A stretch of DNA of 13,802 nt from Paracoccaceae bacterium (GCA_007121115.1 SKMI01000335.1:1-13802); one strand, 5' to 3'; positions 6,173 to 13,668 are shown, numbered from the stretch's first letter. Translations and numbers: made by a program. The notes: generated by a model from the sequence alone, not told the origin.

Positions 6173-8179
6173 ATGACCGAGATCTTTCTCAGCGCCCTCA
6201 CCGACATACTGACCTTCCAGCACATCGGCTACATGCTGCTCGGCGTGATCGTGGGCCTCATGATCGGGGTGTTCCCGGGCCTCGGCGGCATCGCCGGGCT
6301 GTCGCTGGTGCTGCCCTTCCTGTTCGGGCTGGACACGACCAGCGCGCTGGCGCTGCTGATCGGACTGATCGCCGTCATTCCCACATCGGACACCTTTGCC
6401 AGTGTGCTGATGGGTATACCCGGCTCATCGGCCAGTCAGGCGACCGTGCTGGACGGCTTTCCCATGTCCCGCAACGGCGAGGCCGCGCGCGCGCTTTCGG
6501 CGGCTTTCTTCGCCTCGCTGGTGGGTGGGATCATCGGGGCGGTGATCCTGACCGGTTTCGTCCTCGTTGCGCGGCCGGTGATCCTGTCGTTCAGTTCGGC
6601 GGAACTGTTCATGCTCTCGGTCTTCGGGCTGTCCATGGTGGGCGTGCTGGCGGGCAAGAGCCTGGTCAAGGGGCTGGCGGCCTGCGGGATCGGGCTGGTC
6701 ATCGGCTCCATCGGCGGGGCGCCGGCCACGGGCGAGTTCCGCATGGTCTATGGCGTGGACTACCTCTATGACGGCATCCCGCTGGTGATCATCGGGCTGG
6801 GGCTGTTCGCGGTGCCCGAGATCGTGGACCTTCTGCGCCGCGACCGCTCCATCGCCGGCGAAGGCGGGCTTGGCGCGGGCTGGTTCGCGGGCATCAGTGA
6901 CGTGATCCGCAACTGGTGGCTGACCCTGCGCTGCTCCTCCATCGGGGCGATGATCGGGGCGATACCGGGGCTGGGCGGCACGGTGGTGGACTGGATCGCC
7001 TATGGCCATGCGGTGCAATCGACCAAGAAGAACCCGCATTTCGGCAAGGGTGACGTGCGCGGGGTGATCGCGCCCGAAAGCGCCAACAACGCCAAGGAGG
7101 GCGGCGGGCTGCTGCCCACGCTGCTGTTCGGGATCCCCGGCAGCGGTGCCATGGCGATTTTCCTGGGCGGGATGGTGATCCTGGGCATCCAGCCGGGGCC
7201 GTCCATGGTCGGCACCAATCTGGACATGACCTATACCATCGTCTGGTCGCTGGCGCTGGCCAACATCTTCGGCGCAGGGCTCTGCATCCTGCTGGCGGTG
7301 CCGATCTCGCGGCTGACGCTGATCCCCTTCAAGCTGCTGGCCCCCTTCATGATCGTGGTGATCTGCTTCGCTTCGTTCCAGGCGACGCGGATCCTCGAAG
7401 ACATGCTGGCGCTGCTGATCCTGGGCGTGCTGGGCATCTACATGCGCCGCTTCGGCTGGCCGCGCCCGGCGCTGCTGATCGGCTTCGTTCTGGCCACGCA
7501 GGCGGAAACCTACCTCTATCAGGCGGTGCAGTTCTACGGCTGGGAGTTCCTGACCCGTACCGGCGTGCTGATCATCATCGCCCTGACGGCGGGGTCGATC
7601 TGGCTGGGCGTGCGCGCCAAGATCAGTTCAAGCTCGCGCGACGAATTGCTGGCCGAGGAACCAGCCCACGGTCCGGGCGTGGCCGAGAACATCCGCGCGC
7701 GCTGGCCGCAACTGGTCTTTGCCGGGCTGATGCTGGTCGGCTTCGGGCTGGCGCTTCAGGATGCGCTGCAGCAATCCTTCCTGGGCCAGGTGTTCCCGCT
7801 GATGATGGCGGCGGCGGGGGGCGTGTTCACCGTCGCGGTGATCGGCTTCCTCGTCTTCGGGCGGGTCAGTACCCCGGCGGCGGTGGACGGTGAAATGGGC
7901 ATCGGCACCGACGAGGCGGTCCCCGAACGCTCGATGCCGGCGAGCCTGTTCTGGCTGGCGGCACTGGTTGCGCTGACCTGGATGACCGGGTTCTACATCG
8001 CGATGCTGGTGTTTTTTGTCGCCTTTCTGCAATTCCGCGCGCGGGCAAGCTGGCTGATGACCGCGCTGCTGACCGCGGGGGCGGCAGGCTTCGTGCTGCT
8101 GCTGGCCTGGTCGCTGAACATGCGCTTTCCGGGCGGGCTGTTGCAGGACATGTATCGCCTGCCCTGGCCCTTTAGCTGA
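6173..8179 (+). CDS. tctA: TTT permease: TctA fused to a C-terminal TctB-like domain
   Basis: This 668-aa integral membrane protein is the permease of the tripartite tricarboxylate transporter. Residues 1-485 are TctA: a first family motif GVFPGLGG (32-39), GIPGSSASQATVLDGFPM (81-98), and their duplicated counterparts IGAIPGLGGTVVDW (261-274) and FGIPGSGAMAIFLGG (319-333), with about a dozen hydrophobic helices. A hydrophilic linker (about 486-510) leads to residues 511-655, which have four helices in the TctB pattern (LGQVFPLMM near 537-545, a charged loop, then two helix pairs ending in RFPGG). Ordinary TctA is about 500 aa and TctB is a separate gene of about 150 aa. No separate tctB exists here, which supports a fusion. 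ATG 6173 is preferred to the upstream GTG at 6122, which adds a non-family arginine/proline-rich tail. The isomerase gene follows after 8 bases. Confidence 0.88.
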   Translation: MTEIFLSALTDILTFQHIGYMLLGVIVGLMIGVFPGLGGIAGLSLVLPFLFGLDTTSALALLIGLIAVIPTSDTFASVLMGIPGSSASQATVLDGFPMSRNGEAARALSAAFFASLVGGIIGAVILTGFVLVARPVILSFSSAELFMLSVFGLSMVGVLAGKSLVKGLAACGIGLVIGSIGGAPATGEFRMVYGVDYLYDGIPLVIIGLGLFAVPEIVDLLRRDRSIAGEGGLGAGWFAGISDVIRNWWLTLRCSSIGAMIGAIPGLGGTVVDWIAYGHAVQSTKKNPHFGKGDVRGVIAPESANNAKEGGGLLPTLLFGIPGSGAMAIFLGGMVILGIQPGPSMVGTNLDMTYTIVWSLALANIFGAGLCILLAVPISRLTLIPFKLLAPFMIVVICFASFQATRILEDMLALLILGVLGIYMRRFGWPRPALLIGFVLATQAETYLYQAVQFYGWEFLTRTGVLIIIALTAGSIWLGVRAKISSSSRDELLAEEPAHGPGVAENIRARWPQLVFAGLMLVGFGLALQDALQQSFLGQVFPLMMAAAGGVFTVAVIGFLVFGRVSTPAAVDGEMGIGTDEAVPERSMPASLFWLAALVALTWMTGFYIAMLVFFVAFLQFRARASWLMTALLTAGAAGFVLLLAWSLNMRFPGGLLQDMYRLPWPFS

Positions 8180-8187
8180 GGAATGCG

Positions 8188-9288
8188 ATGACCCAGACCG
8201 CGATCCCTTTCCTGCTGATGCGCGGGGGCACCTCGCGCGGGCTCTATTTCAACCGCGCCGACCTGCCCGAGGACCGCGCCACGCTCGCGGGGGTGCTCAA
8301 CGCCGCCATGGGTGCGGGCCAGCCGGTGAACGCCGACGGGATGGGTGGCGGGCAAGTGGTCACGAACAAGGTGGCCATGCTGTCAACGACCAGTGACGGC
8401 TGGGCGGATGTGGACTATTTCTTCGCCCAGGTCTCGCCGGGGACTGCGCTGGAAGTGGATTTCCGCCCGACCTGCGGCAATATCCTGTCGGGCGTTGGCG
8501 CCGCGGCGCTGGAAATGGGGATCGTGCCCGCGCAGGGGGACGAGACACGCCTGCGCATCCGCGCCGTGAACACCGGCGCGCGGGTCGAGGCCGTGGTCCA
8601 GACGCCCGGCGGGCGCGTGGCCTATGAAGGCGCCACCGCCATCGACGGCATCCCCGGCACGGCGGCGCCGGTGGCGCTGCGGTTCATGGACACGGTCGGC
8701 ACGCTCTGCGGCGCCATGCTGCCCACGGGCAATGCGCGTGAGGCGATCGACGGGGTGGCGGTCACACTGATCGACGTGACAATGCCGATGATGATCGCGC
8801 GCGCCGAGGAACTGGGGCTGACGGGGGACGAAAGCAAGGCCGCGATCGACGGCGACGCCGCGCTGCTGGCGCGGATCGAGGCGCTGCGGATCGAAGCCGG
8901 CCAGCGTATGGGGCTGGGCGATGTCAGCGCCTCGGTCACGCCGAAGGTAGGGCTGCTGGCCGCGCCGCGCGGGGAAGCCGGCGCGGTGGCGGCGCGGTAT
9001 CTCACGCCCTGGGCGTGCCATCCGACCATGGCAGTCTCGGGCGCGCAATGCATCGCCGCCTGCGCGCTGCTGCCGGGGTCCGTGGCCGAGGGGTTGGCGG
9101 TGGTGCCGGAGGCCGGGCCGGCGAACCTGCGGATCGAGCATCCGATGGGGCATATGGACGTGCTGATGGATTTCGCCCGCCACGGCGCCGCGCTGGACGT
9201 GCGCAGCGCAGGCGTGCTGCGCACCGCGCGGCTGATTGCGCGGGGCGAGGTGATGATCCCGGCGTCGGTTTGGGCCGGGGGCGGCTGA
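8188..9288 (+). CDS. PrpF-family isomerase/tautomerase (aconitate isomerase or 4-oxalomesaconate tautomerase type)
   Basis: This 366-aa cytoplasmic protein belongs to the PrpF fold family (two diaminopimelate-epimerase-like halves), which moves a double bond or proton in unsaturated tricarboxylates. Known members act on aconitate and 2-methylaconitate (PrpF), methylitaconate (Mii) and 4-oxalomesaconate (GalD). The hallmark LLMRGGTSRG is at 9-18, VTNKVA at 58-63 puts Lys61 at the place of the family's catalytic lysine, and PTCGNILSGVG at 94-104 supplies Cys96. A second-half landmark, WACHPTMAVSGA, is present near residues 275-286. Length is closer to GalD (about 360) than to PrpF (about 390-400). 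The gene lies 8 bases after the TTT permease with GAGGA as ribosome site, so it works on the imported acid. With TcuAB next door, trans/cis-aconitate isomerisation is a strong alternative to the GalD role; sequence alone does not decide. Confidence 0.82.
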   Translation: MTQTAIPFLLMRGGTSRGLYFNRADLPEDRATLAGVLNAAMGAGQPVNADGMGGGQVVTNKVAMLSTTSDGWADVDYFFAQVSPGTALEVDFRPTCGNILSGVGAAALEMGIVPAQGDETRLRIRAVNTGARVEAVVQTPGGRVAYEGATAIDGIPGTAAPVALRFMDTVGTLCGAMLPTGNAREAIDGVAVTLIDVTMPMMIARAEELGLTGDESKAAIDGDAALLARIEALRIEAGQRMGLGDVSASVTPKVGLLAAPRGEAGAVAARYLTPWACHPTMAVSGAQCIAACALLPGSVAEGLAVVPEAGPANLRIEHPMGHMDVLMDFARHGAALDVRSAGVLRTARLIARGEVMIPASVWAGGG

Positions 9289-9319
9289 CCGGACGGGCTT
9301 TCCGGTGGCTGACGCCGGA

Positions 9320-9373
9320 GGGGGGCGCTGCCCCCCGTCGCCCGTTCCGGGCGACTCCCCCCGGGGTATTTTT
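9320..9373. terminator. Bidirectional terminator between the prpF-like gene and tcuB
   Basis: Two successive perfect hairpins (7-bp stem at 9320-9336, 8-bp stem at 9337-9355) and a CCCCGGGG are followed on the + strand by TATTTTT (9367-9373). The convergent genes end at 9288 (+) and 9400 (-), so both operons would terminate here. On the minus strand the T-tract precedes the hairpins, so termination in that direction would rest on the hairpins alone. Confidence 0.75.
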
Positions 9374-9385
9374 CGGCAAGATGAA
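9320..9385 (+). repeat. Dispersed compound hairpin repeat, copy 2
   Basis: It holds a GGGGGGC/GCCCCCC hairpin with a 3-base loop (9320-9336), a GTCGCCCG/CGGGCGAC hairpin (9337-9355), then ACTCCCCCCGG (9354-9364) and CAAGATGAA (9377-9385). The 11-mer and 9-mer are identical to those of the copy at 2587-2642. It fills most of the gap between two convergent genes. Confidence 0.75.
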
Positions 9386-9399
9386 GGGGGCGGGAGGGC

Positions 9400-10482
9400 T
9401 CAGGCGCCCCGTCGGTCCGCCATCAGCGCGGCGAAGCGGTAGAAGCCATGCACCATCTTGGAATAGGGGATGAGCAGGAAGAAGGCGAGCACGGCGCCGA
9501 GGTGGACCGCCAGCAGGGCAGGAACGGCCGCCGTGCCGGTGGCGGCGTAGAGCACAAGCCCGCTGGCGGAGACGAAGAACAGGAGTGCGGTGAACCCCAT
9601 CTCGCCGCCCCAGACGCGGGTTGCGCCAAGGGCGGGGTCGGCGCGCAGCTTGAGTGCCATGAGCGCGCCGGAGCCGAGACACAGCAGGATGCCGCCGGGC
9701 ACGCCCAGCAGTTTCGGCGGGGTCCAGAAGCCGTAGGGGGCGGGCCAGTTCATCCCGTAGTGCATGAGCGTGGCGACCGAGGTGGCGGCGAAGCACATCA
9801 TGAATCCCCAGAGCGTGGCCAGATGCGCATGGCGCCGGGCGTTGGAAAAGCGGTCGGCTTGCTCGAAATTGCAGCCCTGCCCCTGTCCACCATCAAGGTT
9901 GCGGCCCCGTCCGGCGGCTTGCGCCGCGCGGGTGATATCTGCCAAGCCAACACGCCCGCCGCCGATGGCACTCCACCAGGCGCGCAGGCTGATGGAGACC
10001 GCGATCAGCGGGAGGAGAAAGGCGGGCGCGAAGATCGCCACCATCGCGTTGTGCGAAAGCGTCGCGTAGAAGCCTTCGCCGCTTTCGGGGCGCAGGGCGG
10101 CGATGGCGGCGATAAGCGCGGCGAAGCCTGCAATCAGCGCTGCGGCCAGCGCCAGCCCGCTGCGGTGAAAGAGCCGCGCGACGGGCTGCGGCCAGGCGTA
10201 GTCTTCCCAGTCCTTCTGGCGCACCTCGGCCAGCGCGGCGGGGAGGTTGACGGCGAATTCATGCGGGGGCGTGTACTGGCAGGCGTAGTAGCAGCCCCGG
10301 CAGTTGTGGCAGAGGCTCGCCAGGTGGCTGATGGCGCCCGGCTCCATCTCGGTCAGACGGGTCAGCGCGGGGAAGACATCGCAATAGCCTTCACAATAGC
10401 GGCAGGCGTTGCAGATTTCGAGTTGGCGCCGGGCCTCGTCAGTTGCCGGGGAGGTGGCTTTGGGGGTGCTGTCATAGGGCAT
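9400..10482 (-). CDS. tcuB: TcuB: Fe-S/membrane electron-transfer partner of tricarballylate dehydrogenase
   Basis: This 360-aa membrane protein takes electrons from the reduced FAD of TcuA and passes them to the quinone pool, as shown for Salmonella TcuB. The N-terminal domain has two cysteine clusters, C24-C27-C30-C34 and C58-C61-C64-C68, each suited to a [4Fe-4S] centre. About six hydrophobic helices follow (roughly 106-130, 143-166, 220-242, 258-277, 294-315, 318-340), with helix or edge histidines H144, H220, H241, H327 and H345 as candidate heme ligands. The family string GCNFEQADRFSNARRHAH is at 203-220. Length and order match TcuB. Its start overlaps the end of tcuA by 11 bases, so the two are translationally coupled. 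It ends 14 bases before the hairpin repeat that separates it from the convergent transporter operon. Also known as CitB-type. Confidence 0.9.
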   Translation of the reverse strand: MPYDSTPKATSPATDEARRQLEICNACRYCEGYCDVFPALTRLTEMEPGAISHLASLCHNCRGCYYACQYTPPHEFAVNLPAALAEVRQKDWEDYAWPQPVARLFHRSGLALAAALIAGFAALIAAIAALRPESGEGFYATLSHNAMVAIFAPAFLLPLIAVSISLRAWWSAIGGGRVGLADITRAAQAAGRGRNLDGGQGQGCNFEQADRFSNARRHAHLATLWGFMMCFAATSVATLMHYGMNWPAPYGFWTPPKLLGVPGGILLCLGSGALMALKLRADPALGATRVWGGEMGFTALLFFVSASGLVLYAATGTAAVPALLAVHLGAVLAFFLLIPYSKMVHGFYRFAALMADRRGA

Positions 10483-11860
10483 GGGCGGCGGCCTCCTGTC
10501 CCGCGATGCGTCCGAAAACGGTACCGATGGTCATGCCGAACCCGGCCAAGTATCCCTGGCCCAGGATCGACCCGGCCATGATCTCGCCCGCCGCCCAGAC
10601 ATTGGCGAGCGGGCCGTGCCCGCTCTGGACCTGCGCACGGGCCGAGACCTTCAGCCCCAGATAGGTGAAGGTCACACCCGGGCGCAGCGTGTAGGCGGCG
10701 AAGGGCGGCGTGTCGATGGGGCGCGCCCAGTTGGTCTTGGGTGGGGCCAGCCCGTCGGTCGCCAGACCGTCCAGTTCGGTGGGGTAAAAGGCGCCGGGGC
10801 GGCAGGCGGCGTTGTATTCAGCAACCGTCTTGGCCAGTTGCGCCGGGTCAAGGCCGAGTTTTCCGGCCAGTTCCTCCAGCGTGTCCGCCGTCTCGGGCGG
10901 GAACACCGTGGGCATGAACAGCCCCCGCGCCTTCGCGTCAATGATGGCGTAGGCCACCTGTTCTGGCTGTGCGGCGACCAGTCGGCCCCAGATGGCGTAG
11001 CGCTTGGGCCAGACGTCTTCGCCCTCGTCATGAAAGCGCATGCATGCGCGGTTGACCACCACCGAAAACGGCACGCAATCGAGCCGCGTGACAATGCCGC
11101 CGTCGAATTTCGGCGCCCGCCCGTCGATGGCCACGGCGTGGCACTGGGTCGGATCGCCCACGCTTTCGGCGCCCTGGTCCAGCATGTCGCGCAGCACCTC
11201 GCCCCGGTTCCAGGGCGTGCCCCGGATCAGGAAGTTGCGCGCCGCAGGCCCCCAGGCGCGGGCCAGCCAGTCCAGATCGGCCTGAAACCCGCCCGAGGCG
11301 AGGACCACAGCGCTTGCGGTGATGCGCGCGCCGTCTTCAAGCGCCAGCCAGCGGAAGGCGCCGCCCTCGATATGCACATGCGCGACCTTGGCGTTGTAGC
11401 GGATGGTGACGCCCAGATCGGCGGCCGTGGCGTAATACGCGTTCACCAGCGCCTTGCCGCCGCCCAGAAAAAACGCGTTGGTGCGCCCCAGTGACAGCGT
11501 GCCCGAGAGCGAAGGCTGGAAGCGGACGCCATGCGCCTCCATCCACGGCAGCGCCGCCTCGCTTTCGCGGATGGCGAGGCGGGCGAGGTCCGGGTCGGTC
11601 TTGCCGCCGGTCACGCGGATCAGGTCGTCGTAATACTCGTCCTCGTCGTAGGTATCGGTCAGCACCGACAGCGGCCCGTGATGCATGCAGCGGAAGTTGC
11701 GGGTGTGGCGCGAATTGCCACCGCGCATGTGTTCTGGCGCGGCTTCCAGCAGGATCACGCGGGCGCCTGCCTCGGCGGCCTCGATGGCGGCGCAGAGGGC
11801 GGCATTGCCGCCGCCGACCACAGCGACGTCCCAGTTCGGGTGCGGGGGCGGCTCAGTCAA
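10472..11860 (-). CDS. tcuA: TcuA: FAD-dependent tricarballylate dehydrogenase
   Basis: This 462-aa flavoprotein of the fumarate reductase/succinate dehydrogenase class oxidises tricarballylate to cis-aconitate and hands the electrons to TcuB. The FAD-binding start DVAVVGGGNAALCA (11-24) with the acidic end LLEA near 37-40, the family string GGNSRHTRNFRCMH (47-60), RGTPWNRGEVL in the substrate domain, and the closing VWAAGEIMAGSILGQGY (421-437) are all present. Length is as in known TcuA. The start is TTG at 11858-11860: it has a strong GGAGGGAGG five bases before it, no ATG or GTG lies before the FAD motif, and the coding sequence overlaps the gntR stop by eight bases. Related fumarate-reductase-like flavoproteins act on other acids, but the adjacent TcuB makes tricarballylate, or a close analogue, the best call. 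Confidence 0.9.
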   Translation of the reverse strand: MTEPPPHPNWDVAVVGGGNAALCAAIEAAEAGARVILLEAAPEHMRGGNSRHTRNFRCMHHGPLSVLTDTYDEDEYYDDLIRVTGGKTDPDLARLAIRESEAALPWMEAHGVRFQPSLSGTLSLGRTNAFFLGGGKALVNAYYATAADLGVTIRYNAKVAHVHIEGGAFRWLALEDGARITASAVVLASGGFQADLDWLARAWGPAARNFLIRGTPWNRGEVLRDMLDQGAESVGDPTQCHAVAIDGRAPKFDGGIVTRLDCVPFSVVVNRACMRFHDEGEDVWPKRYAIWGRLVAAQPEQVAYAIIDAKARGLFMPTVFPPETADTLEELAGKLGLDPAQLAKTVAEYNAACRPGAFYPTELDGLATDGLAPPKTNWARPIDTPPFAAYTLRPGVTFTYLGLKVSARAQVQSGHGPLANVWAAGEIMAGSILGQGYLAGFGMTIGTVFGRIAGQEAAAHAL

Positions 11861-12584
11861 TGGCGCCTCCCTCCGTATCTGTCAGCCGGTCCGGGGCGTC
11901 GCGCAACTGACGCAGGCGAACGCGGTGCGCGGCCTCGATATGCGCGCGCATGGCGGTTTCAGCGGAGGCGCCGTCGCGGGACTGCAACGCTTCCAGCAGG
12001 GCGGCGTGCTCATTGGCGGCGCCCCGGGCGCGGGCCGGGTCCATCAGCGTGGTGGGGCCCAGGATCATCAGCGTGCGCCGCATGCTGTCCATGGCCCGGC
12101 GCAGGTAGCGGTTCTTGGCCGCGTTCAGCACGCCCGCGTGGAACTGCGCGTTCAGCCGCGCGATGGCGCCCGCGTCTGCGGCGGCGGCCATGGCAGTGTT
12201 GATCTCGGCCAGTTCCGAAAGCTCCAGTTCCGAAGCGACCCGCGCGGCCAGCCGTGCCGCCGTCCCTTCGAGCACGGTGCGCATCTCGTACAGTTCCATC
12301 ACTTCGGCATAGCCAAGGCGGCGCAGGCTGGCGCCTTGCCGGGGAATGTGCTCGACGATCCCGTCGGCTTCCAGCAGGCGGATCGCCTCGCGCACCGGGG
12401 TGCGGGAAATGCCCAGCCGAGCGGCAAGGTCGGTCTCGCGCAGCCGCGCGCCGGGCAGGATACGGCCCAGCCGGATATCCTCTAGAAGCCGGGCATAGGC
12501 GGCTTGGCCCTGCGAAGGTTCGGGAACGGGCGCTGGCGCGGGTGTCAGCATTGGCGGTCTTTGTCCCGTCTGGGGTTGCATCAT
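11853..12584 (-). CDS. GntR-family (FCD subfamily) transcriptional regulator of the tcu genes
   Basis: This regulator of about 243 aa (counted from the ATG at 12584) has an N-terminal winged helix with LRETDLAARLGISRTPVREAI at about 48-68 and the wing LEADGIVEHIPRQGASL. A helical FCD domain (about 90-225) follows with His149 (QFH), His193 (NEH) and His215 (AH), the usual metal or ligand histidines. FCD members are typically repressors released by a carboxylic acid, so tricarballylate or aconitate is a reasonable effector; that is inference. It replaces the LysR-type TcuR of Salmonella. It overlaps tcuA by eight bases and heads the gntR-tcuA-tcuB operon. An in-frame ATG at 12608 would lie upstream of the predicted promoter -10, so 12584, 12581 or 12551 are better starts; none has a strong ribosome site. 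Confidence 0.85.
   Translation of the reverse strand: MMQPQTGQRPPMLTPAPAPVPEPSQGQAAYARLLEDIRLGRILPGARLRETDLAARLGISRTPVREAIRLLEADGIVEHIPRQGASLRRLGYAEVMELYEMRTVLEGTAARLAARVASELELSELAEINTAMAAAADAGAIARLNAQFHAGVLNAAKNRYLRRAMDSMRRTLMILGPTTLMDPARARGAANEHAALLEALQSRDGASAETAMRAHIEAAHRVRLRQLRDAPDRLTDTEGGAID
11866..11874 (-). promoter_or_regulatory. Ribosome binding site that decides the TTG start of tcuA
   Basis: On the minus strand GGAGGGAGG ends five bases before TTG (11858-11860). It lies inside the last codons of the GntR gene. Its strength supports the rare TTG start in the absence of a nearby ATG. Confidence 0.75.
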
Positions 12585-12601
12585 GTATCCAGCTGTATAC
12601 A
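12584..12601. promoter_or_regulatory. 18-bp near-perfect palindromic operator between gntR and abrB genes
   Basis: TGTATCCAGCTGTATACA matches its own reverse complement at 16 of 18 positions and contains the GTATAC-like half-sites common in GntR/FCD operators. It overlaps the predicted -10 of the gntR promoter, a classic place for autorepression, and could also affect the divergent membrane protein gene. Confidence 0.65.
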
Positions 12602-12621
12602 AATGCATTCAAAGCCGTCAA
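12594..12621 (-). promoter_or_regulatory. Predicted sigma-70 promoter of gntR-tcuA-tcuB
   Basis: On the minus strand TTGACG (12621-12616) and TATACA (12599-12594) are separated by 16 bp, close to the housekeeping consensus. The start of transcription would fall near 12587, which leaves a very short or absent leader if the ATG at 12584 or 12581 is used, and about 36 bases if 12551 is used. Confidence 0.6.
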
Positions 12622-12642
12622 CCCGCAACCGGAACCCCGCCC

Positions 12643-13668
12643 ATGCCGCTTCTGCTGACCCTTGCCATCGCCGCGCTGGGCGTAGGGGTGTTTCATGCGC
12701 TAAGCCTGCCGCTACCTTTCCTGTTCGGGCCGATGTTCGCCTGCCTGATCGCCGCACTCGCGGGGGTTCGGCTACGCGGGATACCGCCGGTGGAGCATGG
12801 CGCGCGCACCATCCTCGGCGTGGCGGTAGGTGCCTCGATCACTCCGGCGCTCTTGGCACAGCTGCCAACCATGGCCTTCACCATGGCTTTGATACCGCCC
12901 TATATCGTGCTGATCGGACTGATCGGCGTGCCGTTCTTTCGCCGCTTCGGGGGTTATGACCGGCCCACGGCCTGGTACGCAGCCATGCCCGGCGGGTTTC
13001 AGGACATGGTGCTCTTCGGCAAGGAAGCGGGCGGCAATGTCCGCGCGCTGGCGCTGATCCATGCGACCAGGGTGCTGACCATCGTGGTGATCGCGCCCTT
13101 CATCCTGGCGCTGGGCTATGGCGTCACGCTGGACGGCGCCATCGGTGACCCCACAGCCGAGATCCCGCTGCGCGAGCTGGCAATCATGGCGGCGGCGGCG
13201 CTGGGGGGCTGGTGGGGGGCGAAGCGCGTGGGGCTCTTCGGCGCGCCGATCCTGGGGCCGATGATCGTCACCGCCGCGCTGTCGCTGACTGACATCCTCC
13301 ACTATCGTCCCCCGGCCGAAGCAATCATGGCGGCGCAGTTTTTCATCGGTATGGGGATCGGGGTGCATTACGTGGGCGTGACCCTTCGGGAGCTGCGCCA
13401 TGACGTGGCGGTGGGCGCGGCCTTTGCGGTGGTGCTGGCGGCACTGGCCGCGGCGTTTACCCTGGTCGCGCAGCGCTACGGCGGCGCCCCGCCGGTGGAG
13501 GCGTTCCTGTCCTTCGCGCCCGGCGGGCAGGCGGAACTGGCAGTGATGGCCATCGTGGTGGGGGCCGATCTGGGCTTCGTGGTCGCGCACCATGTGATAC
13601 GGCTGATCATCGTCATCACCGGCGCGCCGCTGGCGGGCGCCCGGTTTCTGCAACGGAGGGGCGAATGA
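12643..13668 (+). CDS. AbrB-family inner-membrane protein (putative transporter)
   Basis: This 341-aa protein has about ten hydrophobic helices in two similar halves, the AbrB duplication. The repeat landmarks are AMPGGFQDMV (114-123) in the first half and FAPGGQAELA (291-300) in the second, each followed by a GA/GG-rich turn and a helix beginning near HATR or HHVIR. Despite the family name, it is a polytopic membrane protein with no relation to the DNA-binding AbrB of Bacillus. Its substrate is not known to me. The ATG at 12643 begins directly at the first helix; an upstream in-frame ATG at 12583 would place the operator inside the coding region. It is divergent from the GntR gene and overlaps the next dehydrogenase gene by four bases, which hints at hydroxy-acid or carboxylate traffic. 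Confidence 0.8.
   Translation: MPLLLTLAIAALGVGVFHALSLPLPFLFGPMFACLIAALAGVRLRGIPPVEHGARTILGVAVGASITPALLAQLPTMAFTMALIPPYIVLIGLIGVPFFRRFGGYDRPTAWYAAMPGGFQDMVLFGKEAGGNVRALALIHATRVLTIVVIAPFILALGYGVTLDGAIGDPTAEIPLRELAIMAAAALGGWWGAKRVGLFGAPILGPMIVTAALSLTDILHYRPPAEAIMAAQFFIGMGIGVHYVGVTLRELRHDVAVGAAFAVVLAALAAAFTLVAQRYGGAPPVEAFLSFAPGGQAELAVMAIVVGADLGFVVAHHVIRLIIVITGAPLAGARFLQRRGE

Noticed and set aside
9448..10581. 377-aa plus-strand open frame across tcuB
   Set aside because: Antisense of a gene with intact Fe-S cysteine clusters; the translation is Gly/Glu/Arg-rich with no fold signature.
10481..11494. 337-aa plus-strand open frame across tcuA
   Set aside because: Shadow of a clear FAD dehydrogenase; no recognisable domain.
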